Assembly (NCBI GenBank): GCA_902491395.1
Contig: CABUHO010000007.1
Span: forward strand, 1 to 64,000
Direction of reading: 5' to 3'
DNA: 64,000 bases
DNA from: an uncultured Collinsella sp.
GTDB taxonomy: Bacteria; Actinomycetota; Coriobacteriia; Coriobacteriales; Coriobacteriaceae
Shown here: one piece after another, positions 31,832 through 39,311 of the stretch
How the letters are laid out: each line of letters begins with the position of its first letter
How positions within the stretch are numbered: the stretch's first letter is position 1
Made by a program: the position numbers and the translations under genes
Notes under the pieces: generated by a model
Databases searched by the model: none
Told to the model about the DNA's origin: nothing
Seen by the model: the letters and a program-made list of their open reading frames with translations, nothing else

Positions 31832-34285
31832 TTACGAGCGAACCTCGCCGCTTACGCCCTTGCACACCTTGGTGACGATCTTCTGGTGCGCCTTCTCGAC
31901 CTCTTCGCTGGTAAGCGTGTGGTCGTCCGAGCGATACGTGAGCGCGAAGGCCATGGACTTCTTGCCCTTGCCGATGCGGACCGGATCGCGGTAGACATCG
32001 AACAGGCGCACGCCCTCGAGCAGCTTGCCGCCGGCACTCGTAATACGACGCTCAAGATCCTCGCAGGTCACAGTGTTGTCGACCACGATAGCAAGGTCGT
32101 GCTCAACGGCCGGGTACTGCGAGAACTCACGGTAGTTCTCCTGATTGCGGGCGCCCTTGATCAGCTTGTCCAGATCGAGCTCAAAGGCAACGACGACCTC
32201 ATCGATGCCCATAGCCTCGCGCGCCTCGGGGTGAATCTCGCCGACCCAGCCCAGCACGGTGCCGCCGGACAGAACCTCAGCCGCACGGCCCGGCTGCAAA
32301 AAGGCATAGCCCTCGCCCTCGACGGGACGGAAGCGAACCTTCTCGATGCGCAGCTGGGCGAGCAGCTCCTCGACAATGCCCTTGCCAAAGAAGAAACGCA
32401 GCTTGCGGTACTTCATGTTCCAGGACTGCTCGCTCCACTGGCCCGAAAGCACACCCGCCACGGACTTGGTCTCCTTGGGCAGGCTGGCGTTCTCGCGGCC
32501 GTGGAACAGGCTGCCGACCTCGTACAGGTGCACATTGGGCGTGCCGTGGGCCTCGTTGTAGGCAACGGACTGCAGCAGGCCCGGCAGCAGCGAGCGGCGC
32601 ATCTCGGTCTGCTCGGCAACCAGCGGGTTCATGAGCACCACGGGGCAGCCGCGGCCTTCGGTGGACATGCCGATCTTCTCCAGGTCGCCCGGAGCGGCAA
32701 AACCAAAGGTCGTGGTCTCGTTGAGGCCGCAGGCGCGCAGGATCTCGCCGACCTTACGGGTGAGCTTCTGCTCGCGGGTCAGGCCGCCGATGTGGTTCTT
32801 GGCAGCCGGGATGGTCGCCGTCACGCGGCCCATACCCCACAGGCGCAGGACCTCCTCGATCAGGTCGATCTCACGCGGCAGGTCGGGACGGAAGCTCGGC
32901 GGGGTGACCATAAAGTCCTCGCCGTCGCGCTCGACGGTGCAGCCCAGACGGGCGAGCGAACGCTCGATAAAGTCGGGCTCGATGTCGGCGCCGCAGATGG
33001 CGTGCACGCGGGCCAGGCGCAGCTTAATGCTGTCGATGGTCTTGGGCGCGGGGAACACGTCGACATAGCCGGGAGCGACCTCGCCGCCGGCGATCTCCTC
33101 GATGAGCGCGCACGTGACGTTGGCGACATCCACGCAGCCGGTCTCATCGACCTGGCGCTCAAAGCGGATGGAGGCGTCGGAGATCAGCGACAGGTCGCGG
33201 CTGGTGTGCGAGGTGCGACCGGCGTTGAAGCAGGCGCTCTCGACCATCACGTCGACGGTATCGTCCTCGATCTCGGAATCCATGCCGCCCATAACGCCGG
33301 CCAACGCCACGGGGCGCTCGCCGTCAGTGATAAGGCCCATGCCGGCGTCGAGCACGCGCTCCTCGCCGTCGAGCGTCGTGAACTTCTCATCCTGCTGGGC
33401 AGCGCGAACCACCACGCGACGGTGGCCATCGCGCTCGGCAAAGGTGTCGAGGTCAAAGGCGTGCAGTGGCTGGCCGGTGAGCATCATCACGTAGTTGGTG
33501 ATGTCGACGATGTTGTTGTGCGGGCGCACACCCAGGGCGTTGAGGCGCTTGACCATCCAGTCGGGCGACGGGCCGACCTTCACGTTGCGCACGATGCGGG
33601 CGACATAGCGGTCGCACAGGCCCTCGTCGGCAATCTCGACCGAAAGCTCGTCGTCGGTCGCGCGGCCGGTCTCGATCTTGATGGCGGGCAGCTCAACGTG
33701 GAAATCGCGATCGAAAATGGCGCCGGTCTCGCGGGCCATGCCGATCATGGACAGGCAGTCGGGGCGGTTGGGCGTGATCTCGCAGTCGAGCACGGTGTCG
33801 CTCGAACCCACATACTCGGCAAACGGCATGCCGCAGGGCGTATCCTCGGGCAGGATCATAATGCCGGAGTGGTCGCCGCCCAGGCCGAGCTCGCGCGCGG
33901 AGCAGTTCATGCCCATGGACACGACGCCGCGAAGCTTGCTCTTCTTGATCTTGACGTCGCCGGGCAGAACTGCGCCGATCATGGCCGTGACGATGTGGTC
34001 GCCGGCCTCAAAGTTCTGCGCGCCGCAGACGATCTGCAGTGGAGCGGAATTGCCGTCGGCGTCGAGGTTCTTGTCACCCACGTCGACCGAGCACACATAC
34101 ATGTGGTCGCTATCGGGGTGAGGGGTCTTGGTGAGCACCTTGGCAGTCACCACGTGGTCGAAGGATTCTCCCACGGTGTCAATCGCCTCGACCTCGGTAC
34201 CGGTACGGATATATTCGTCCGAAAGGGTCTTAGGATCCTCCGGAATATCGATCATGGTCTTGAGCCAGTCGTAAGAAACGCGCAT
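31832..34285 (-). CDS. pheT: Phenylalanine--tRNA ligase beta subunit
   Basis: The beta subunit of the (alpha-beta)2 synthetase; it binds tRNA-Phe and edits Tyr-tRNA-Phe. The N-terminal MRVSYDWLKTMIDIP is standard. An EMAP-like tRNA-binding domain covers about 40-155 (VCGAQNFEAGDHIVTAMIGAVLPG). The B3/B4 editing region includes NRPDCLSMIGMARE and NYVMMLTGQPLHAFD. The B5 domain and catalytic-like core follow, and a ferredoxin-like anticodon-binding domain ends it (SQYPAVEHDLAIVVD). Length 817 aa is usual. It is cotranscribed with pheS under the T-box. Confidence 0.97.
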   Translation of the reverse strand: MRVSYDWLKTMIDIPEDPKTLSDEYIRTGTEVEAIDTVGESFDHVVTAKVLTKTPHPDSDHMYVCSVDVGDKNLDADGNSAPLQIVCGAQNFEAGDHIVTAMIGAVLPGDVKIKKSKLRGVVSMGMNCSARELGLGGDHSGIMILPEDTPCGMPFAEYVGSSDTVLDCEITPNRPDCLSMIGMARETGAIFDRDFHVELPAIKIETGRATDDELSVEIADEGLCDRYVARIVRNVKVGPSPDWMVKRLNALGVRPHNNIVDITNYVMMLTGQPLHAFDLDTFAERDGHRRVVVRAAQQDEKFTTLDGEERVLDAGMGLITDGERPVALAGVMGGMDSEIEDDTVDVMVESACFNAGRTSHTSRDLSLISDASIRFERQVDETGCVDVANVTCALIEEIAGGEVAPGYVDVFPAPKTIDSIKLRLARVHAICGADIEPDFIERSLARLGCTVERDGEDFMVTPPSFRPDLPREIDLIEEVLRLWGMGRVTATIPAAKNHIGGLTREQKLTRKVGEILRACGLNETTTFGFAAPGDLEKIGMSTEGRGCPVVLMNPLVAEQTEMRRSLLPGLLQSVAYNEAHGTPNVHLYEVGSLFHGRENASLPKETKSVAGVLSGQWSEQSWNMKYRKLRFFFGKGIVEELLAQLRIEKVRFRPVEGEGYAFLQPGRAAEVLSGGTVLGWVGEIHPEAREAMGIDEVVVAFELDLDKLIKGARNQENYREFSQYPAVEHDLAIVVDNTVTCEDLERRITSAGGKLLEGVRLFDVYRDPVRIGKGKKSMAFALTYRSDDHTLTSEEVEKAHQKIVTKVCKGVSGEVRS

Positions 34286-34349
34286 CTAACTGGTCTCCTT
34301 TCATCTGTAACGCCTGCATTAAACAGACGGAAAACTCCAGCTACGGAGA

Positions 34350-34454
34350 CGGGTTTCCGAGGTGCCGCAGATTGCCTTGAAAGAGGAGGGCCGCGTACTT
34401 AGGTACGCAACCGACGATTGAAAGGCAAGGTGCGGTGGCTCGGGAAGCCGCCGG
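34350..34454. repeat. Large imperfect palindrome between pheT and pheS
   Basis: A ~105-bp foldback. The arms GGTTTCCGAGGTGCCGCA and the inverse of GGTGCGGTGGCTCGGGAAGCC are complementary, as are TTGCCTTGAAAG and the inverse of TTGAAAGGCAAGG. A central hairpin GCGTAC-TTAG-GTACGC sits in the loop. It abuts the pheS stop and may act on the pheS-pheT ratio. Confidence 0.7.
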
Positions 34455-34465
34455 GACAGGTCAAC

Positions 34466-35542
34466 TTAAAATTGGTTCAGGAAGCGCATATCGCCCGTCA
34501 TGAGCGTTCTGAGGTCGGGCAGGTCGTAGCGCAGGGCCGCGACGCGCTCGGCGCCAATACCAAAGGCGAAGCCGGTGTACTTCTCGGGATCAATGCCGCA
34601 GTTGATGAGCACGTTGGGGTCGACCATGCCGCAGCCCAGGATCTCGATCCAGCCGCTGTGCTTGCAGAAGTTGCAGCCCTTGCCGCCGCACACGTGGCAG
34701 CTCACGTCCACCTCGCAGCTGGGCTCGGTGAAGGGGAAGAAGTGCGGGCGGTAGCGCGTCTTGCGGTCCTCGCCAAACATGCACTTAACAAAGTAGTCGA
34801 GCGTGCCCTTAAGGTCGCCAAAGGTGATGCCCTCGTCGACGACCAGGCCCTCGATCTGGTTGAACTGCGGCAGGTGGCAGGCGTCGGCCGTGTCGGGGCG
34901 GTAGACGGTGCCCGGGCAGATCATGTAGATGGGCGGCTTCTGCGACTCCATGGTGTGGATCTGCACGCCCGAGGTCTGGGTGCGCAGCAGCACGTCGGAC
35001 TCGCCGTGGGCGTGGGCCTCGGGGTGCGCGACGCTACCGGGGTTGTTGTCAACCACGTAGAACGTGTCGCGGGCCGAACGGCTCGGGTGATCCATGGGGG
35101 CGTTGAGCGCGGTGAAGTTGTAGTAGGAGGTGTCGACCATGGGGCCGGACTCGACGGTATAGCCGATGCCGCAGAAGATGTCCTCGGCCTCCTCGATGAT
35201 CTGCTTGATCAGGTGCTGGTGACCGATCTGCGGACGGACGCCCGGCAGCGTGATGTCGACGGCGTCGTGCTCCAGTGCGCGCTTGAGGGCGGCGACCTTC
35301 ATCTCGGTGGTGCGCTCGTCGAGCATGCCCTCGATCAGCTGGCGCATCTCGTTGGCGCGCTTGCCCATAACGGGGCGATCCTCGGGGGCGAGCTTGCCCA
35401 TCATACGCATCAGGCCGGTGATGCGACCCTTGCGGCCGAGCAGCTCAACGCGCGCAGCCTCGAGCTTGGCGGCGTCGTCGGCGCCTGCGACGAGCTCCTT
35501 GGCCTCTTCCTCGAGTTTGACCAGATCATCAATCAGACTCAT
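34466..35542 (-). CDS. pheS: Phenylalanine--tRNA ligase alpha subunit
   Basis: The catalytic class II subunit. An N-terminal coiled-coil for tRNA binding covers about 1-90, with GRKGRITGLMRMMGKL. Motif 2 includes TVYRPDTADACHLPQFNQIEGL and motif 3 GFAFGIGAERVAAL near residue 325. A four-Cys cluster CHVCGGKGCNFCKHSGWIE is present, as in many PheS. The start at 358 aa follows AAAGGGAAGAC. Expression is controlled by the upstream T-box. Confidence 0.97.
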   Translation of the reverse strand: MSLIDDLVKLEEEAKELVAGADDAAKLEAARVELLGRKGRITGLMRMMGKLAPEDRPVMGKRANEMRQLIEGMLDERTTEMKVAALKRALEHDAVDITLPGVRPQIGHQHLIKQIIEEAEDIFCGIGYTVESGPMVDTSYYNFTALNAPMDHPSRSARDTFYVVDNNPGSVAHPEAHAHGESDVLLRTQTSGVQIHTMESQKPPIYMICPGTVYRPDTADACHLPQFNQIEGLVVDEGITFGDLKGTLDYFVKCMFGEDRKTRYRPHFFPFTEPSCEVDVSCHVCGGKGCNFCKHSGWIEILGCGMVDPNVLINCGIDPEKYTGFAFGIGAERVAALRYDLPDLRTLMTGDMRFLNQF

Positions 35543-35628
35543 GTCTTCCCTTTCGTCTCTCGCGCATCCGCCTGCCGGGGTGGCTGGCGCCGCCCGACGC
35601 TTGCGGATGTGCGGCCCGGTTCGGTAAC

Positions 35629-35917
35629 AAAAAACCGTCCTCGGGCATGTACATTGCCCAAGGACGGTTGAATTCCGCGGTACCACCTTGTTTGACCCGG
35701 CGGATGTCTGGCCCGCCGCGCCCACTCTGCGCCCCTTATCGCGAGGCTCACGGCTTCCCTACTGGAGACATCGCCGCCGCTGGCCGCGCGCCCGTTGAGG
35801 TCGCTGCTCAGGAGTGAACGCTTGGCCCTTGCCGCCGCAGGAAGGCTTGCAGCCCATGACCTTCCCTCTCTTGCCGGCGACGCGGCGGGCAAAACCCTCT
35901 CCGTCAACGCATTGGGC
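35629..35917 (-). promoter_or_regulatory. T-box riboswitch controlling pheS-pheT
   Basis: The minus-strand leader contains the conserved AGGTGGTACCGCGG T-box (35675-35688) followed by a strong terminator (35629-35670, ACCGTCCT..AGGACGGTTTTTT). In Stem I, GGAG pairs with CTCC and the internal loop exposes UUC followed by A (UUC at 35816-35818), a phenylalanine specifier. Uncharged tRNA-Phe would base-pair with UUC and the T-box bulge to prevent termination. Confidence 0.93.
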
Positions 35918-35919
35918 TA

Positions 35920-35960
35920 TAGGATAACACATTGTGTGGGTCTATCGCCGCGTTCCGTTT
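35920..35960 (-). promoter_or_regulatory. Putative promoter of the pheST leader
   Basis: Minus-strand TAGACC, a 17-bp spacer and TATAGC lie directly upstream of the T-box leader. Each hexamer matches consensus at 4/6. Confidence 0.4.
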
Positions 35961-36047
35961 TGTCTGCGCTGGGTACAAGGCGAGTAGCTGTGCAAACTGG
36001 CCGCGCGCCCACCCGCGACGCTCGACCTGCGAGATCAAGGATATGGT

Positions 36048-37631
36048 ATGGGAAAGAAACTCGATAAGAAGGCCAAGGCCGCCGTGGCAAAGGCTGCCAA
36101 GGGCGTCAAGGCTGCTAAAGTCGACAAGGCCGTCAAAAAGTTCCGCAAACTCGAGGGCAAGCTGTGGACCCGCGAGTACCTGCTCAAGATTGCCGAGTTT
36201 GACGGCGCGACCATTGCTCCCGCCAACGGCGCCGCGGCCCGCGCCGATGCTATGGGCACCCTTGCTGGCGAGCATCACAAGCTGCTGACCAGCAAAAAGT
36301 CTGTCGAACTTGTGCGCTCGCTGGCACGCGAGACCGTCGCCGGCGGCAAGATCGACGACCCGCAGCTGCTCGACGAGATCCGCGTGCTCGGCCGCGACCA
36401 GCGCGAGGCGAGCGTCATCCCCACCGAAGAAGCCGAGGCCTGGACCAGGCTCACCTGCGAGGCGGACGCCGTGTGGCACAAGGCCAAAGCAGCCAACGAC
36501 TGGGCGAGCTTTGAGACCTATGTGGATAGAATCGTCGCCCAACTTAAGCATCAGGCCGAGCTCATGGACCCCAAGCGCGATCCATACGACGTTTGGCTCG
36601 ACCAGTACGAGCGCGGCCTTTCCGCCAAGAGCTTCGATGCGTTTTGCGATGAGGTCAAGGCCACGGTCGTGCCGCTCGTGCACGCCATCGGCGAGCGCGG
36701 CCAGCAGCCGGCTGCCGACTTTTTGCACGCCCACGTGCCCGAGGCTGCCCAGCGCGCCATGAGCTTTGACCTTATGAAGCTCGTCGGCCTGGACCTGGAC
36801 GACACCACGCTTGCCTTTACCGAGCATCCGTTTAGCGAGGGCTTTGCCGTGGGTGATGCGCGCATCGCGACGCACATCTACGAAGACGATTGCATCTCCA
36901 ACATTTACAGCATCATCCACGAGGCGGGACACGCCATGTACGAGCTGGGCGTCAATCCCGCCTATGCGCGCACGTGCTTGGAGGGCGGCACCTCCATGGG
37001 CATCCACGAGAGCCAGAGCCGCTTTTTCGAGAACACCGTGGGTCGCAGCCGCGCCTTTATGGGCCCGCTGCTCGAGGTGCTGCGTCGTCACGCGCCCGAG
37101 GTCTACGGCGACGTCGACGAAGACACACTCTACCGCGCCGTGAACATCGCGCAGCCGTCGTTGATCCGCACCGAGGCCGACGAGCTCACCTATCCGCTGC
37201 ATATTATGGTGCGCTACCAGATCGAGCGCATGCTGTTTGCCGGCGAGGCTACGGCCAAGGACATCCCCGCGCTTTGGAATCGCTTTATGGACGAGTACCT
37301 GGGCATTCCCGTTCCCGACGACACGCACGGCTGCCTGCAGGATACGCATTGGAGCGGCGGTTCGTTTGGCTACTTCCCCACGTATGCGCTGGGTAGCGCC
37401 TACGATGCCATGTTTGTGCCGGCCATGTGCCGCGACGGTGTCGACCTCAATGGCGCCTGTGCGAGCGGCGACCTGGCACCCGTCCGCACCTGGCTGGGCG
37501 AGCACATTTGGCAGTGGGGCCGCGCCAAGGACGCGCCGGAACTCATCAAGGGTGCCTGCGGCATGGACTTTGACGCCCGCTACTACTGCAGCTACCTGCA
37601 GGACAAGTTCACCACGCTGTACGAGCTGTAA
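36048..37631 (+). CDS. M32 family metallocarboxypeptidase
   Basis: A zinc carboxypeptidase of the thermostable CP1/M32 family that removes C-terminal residues from peptides in the cytoplasm. The zinc motif HEAGH is at about residue 291, followed by GIHESQSRFFEN, with the Glu ligand in HESQSR. DTHWSGGSFGYFPTYALG near residue 425 is typical. Length 527 aa is slightly above the ~500 norm because of a Lys/Ala-rich N-terminal tail of ~38 residues (KKAKAAVAKAAKGVKAAKV). AAGGA precedes ATG. It is monocistronic with its own terminator. Confidence 0.93.
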   Translation: MGKKLDKKAKAAVAKAAKGVKAAKVDKAVKKFRKLEGKLWTREYLLKIAEFDGATIAPANGAAARADAMGTLAGEHHKLLTSKKSVELVRSLARETVAGGKIDDPQLLDEIRVLGRDQREASVIPTEEAEAWTRLTCEADAVWHKAKAANDWASFETYVDRIVAQLKHQAELMDPKRDPYDVWLDQYERGLSAKSFDAFCDEVKATVVPLVHAIGERGQQPAADFLHAHVPEAAQRAMSFDLMKLVGLDLDDTTLAFTEHPFSEGFAVGDARIATHIYEDDCISNIYSIIHEAGHAMYELGVNPAYARTCLEGGTSMGIHESQSRFFENTVGRSRAFMGPLLEVLRRHAPEVYGDVDEDTLYRAVNIAQPSLIRTEADELTYPLHIMVRYQIERMLFAGEATAKDIPALWNRFMDEYLGIPVPDDTHGCLQDTHWSGGSFGYFPTYALGSAYDAMFVPAMCRDGVDLNGACASGDLAPVRTWLGEHIWQWGRAKDAPELIKGACGMDFDARYYCSYLQDKFTTLYEL

Positions 37632-37652
37632 AGCTTAGACAACACGCAACGC

Positions 37653-37692
37653 AAAGGGGCGCCGCAGGATCTATCCGCGGCGCCCCTTTTTC
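37653..37692 (+). terminator. Terminator after the M32 carboxypeptidase gene
   Basis: AAAGGGGCGCCGC pairs with GCGGCGCCCCTTTTT. Confidence 0.9.
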
Positions 37693-37705
37693 ATCTAAAC
37701 CAGAG

Positions 37706-37767
37706 ACCCGGCACTTGGGGACGTTCCTTTTATGCCGGCACTTTAGGAACGTCCCCAAGTGCCGGGT
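37706..37767. repeat. GGGGACGTTCC palindrome (copy 1)
   Basis: A 62-bp perfect foldback with 23-bp arms beginning ACCCGGCACTTGGGGACG. The related element is at 61809-61891. Confidence 0.85.
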
Positions 37768-37775
37768 ACGCGAGC

Positions 37776-37900
37776 AAGGTAACGTGAAATGAAAGGGCGC
37801 TGACCTTCTGGTCGCGCCCTTGAAATTGAACGTCAGATTGCCGCTTAGGGGCGTTTGCAGCGTCGAGCAGTTACGCGGTTTGGTAAAACTGCGTAACTAC
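37776..37900 (-). terminator. Dual-hairpin 3' element after glmM (copy 1)
   Basis: Minus strand: the first hairpin GTTACGC..GCGTAAC (37869-37898) includes the glmM stop, and the second AAGGGCGC..GCGCCCTT (37793-37821) is followed by TTTCATTTC. The whole ~125 bp is repeated at 61937-62061 behind another minus-strand gene. Confidence 0.75.
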
Positions 37901-39228
37901 AGAGCCTCGAGTGCGTTGGCGATGCGCTTCATGGCGGCATCGGCGGATGCTTGGTCGGGCGCCTCGGCCAGCACGCGGATAACCGACTCGGTTCCGCTCT
38001 TGCGTACGAGCACGCGGCCCTCGCCTGCCAGCGCAGCCTCGGCCTCGGCGATGGCGTTCTGCACGCCCATGTTCTCGAGCGCGGCGTCCTTGTCCGCCAC
38101 GCGCACGGCCACCTGCGCCTGCGGTAGCAGCTTGCACGGAGCCGTGAGCTGCGAGAGCGTCTCGCGCTCGGCGCGGATCACTTCCATCACGCGCAGCGAG
38201 GTCATAATGCCGTCGCCCGTGCGCTCGATATCGCCAAAGATCGTATGGCCCGTCTGCTCGCCACCCAGGCTGTAGCCGCCCTCGCGCATCTTGGCATACA
38301 CGTGACGGTCGCCCACGCCGCTGGTCACGGCGCTCAGACCGGCAAGCTCCAGCGACTTGACCAGGCCAAAGTTGCTGGCAATCGTCGGCACCACGGTACC
38401 GCCCGAGAGTCGCCCGTGCTTGTTCAGATACACGCCGCACACGTACAGGATCTGGTCGCCGTCTACCACGCGACCGCGCTCATCCACGGCCAGGCAGCGG
38501 TCGGCATCGCCGTCGTAGGCAAAGCCCACGTCCAGCCCCTGCTCCACCACGTGGCGCTGCAGGCGCTCCATATGCGTGGAGCCACAGTCGACGTTGATGT
38601 TAAAACCATCGGGCGCGGCATTGATCACGCGCACGTCGGCGCCGAGCGCGTCAAACACCGGCTTGGCCACCGAGGAAGCCGAGCCGTTGGCGCAGTCAAT
38701 ACCGATCTTGACGCCCTGCAGCGAAAAGTTCGCGCTGGCGATGAGCGAAGCAATGTAGCGGTTGCGGCCCTGCATGTAGTCCACCGTGGCGCCGATGTGG
38801 TTGCCCGTTGCCAGCGGCACCTCGCTCTTGCCATCGATATAGTCCTCGATGAGCTCCAGCACGTCCTCGTCCATCTTAAAGCCGTCGCTGTTAACGAGCT
38901 TAATGCCGTTATCGCAAAACGGGTTGTGGCTCGCACTGATCATGATGCCGCAATCGAAGCAGCCCTCCACGGTCTGATGCGCCACGCCCGGCGTGGGGAT
39001 CACGTGCAGCATATAGGCGTCCGCACCGCTCGCGACCAGGCCGCTCACCAGCGCCGCCTCGAACATATAGCTCGAGCGGCGTGTGTCCTTGCCCACGATG
39101 ACGCGCGCCTTGCGCTCGCGGTTGGCGCCGTAATACCAGCCCACAAAACGGCCAATCTTATAAGCGTGCTCTACCGTCAGCCCAACGTTGGCCTCACCGC
39201 GAAAGCCGTCGGTGCCAAAGTACTTCAT
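37897..39228 (-). CDS. glmM: Phosphoglucosamine mutase
   Basis: Interconverts glucosamine-6-phosphate and glucosamine-1-phosphate for peptidoglycan precursor synthesis. The phosphoserine loop is ISASHNPFCDNGIK (about residue 100). The Mg2+ loop is YDGDADRCLAV, the sugar-binding loop GGEQTGHTIF, and the phosphate-binding loop VRKSGTESVIRV near the C-terminus. The 443-aa length is normal. AAGGAGAGCGC precedes ATG. It has a dedicated 3' element and lies downstream of the DUF4012 gene across a terminator. Confidence 0.96.
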   Translation of the reverse strand: MKYFGTDGFRGEANVGLTVEHAYKIGRFVGWYYGANRERKARVIVGKDTRRSSYMFEAALVSGLVASGADAYMLHVIPTPGVAHQTVEGCFDCGIMISASHNPFCDNGIKLVNSDGFKMDEDVLELIEDYIDGKSEVPLATGNHIGATVDYMQGRNRYIASLIASANFSLQGVKIGIDCANGSASSVAKPVFDALGADVRVINAAPDGFNINVDCGSTHMERLQRHVVEQGLDVGFAYDGDADRCLAVDERGRVVDGDQILYVCGVYLNKHGRLSGGTVVPTIASNFGLVKSLELAGLSAVTSGVGDRHVYAKMREGGYSLGGEQTGHTIFGDIERTGDGIMTSLRVMEVIRAERETLSQLTAPCKLLPQAQVAVRVADKDAALENMGVQNAIAEAEAALAGEGRVLVRKSGTESVIRVLAEAPDQASADAAMKRIANALEAL

Positions 39229-39239
39229 GCGCTCTCCTT

Positions 39240-39275
39240 ACAAAATAGGGGCGGACAGATTGCCTGTCCGCCCCA
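39240..39275 (-). terminator. Terminator after the DUF4012 gene
   Basis: Minus strand: GGGGCGGACAG, loop GCAAT, CTGTCCGCCCC, then TATTTTG. Confidence 0.85.
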
Positions 39276-39311
39276 AAATGGTACTCGATTATCTGCACTA
39301 CCAGAAAAACC

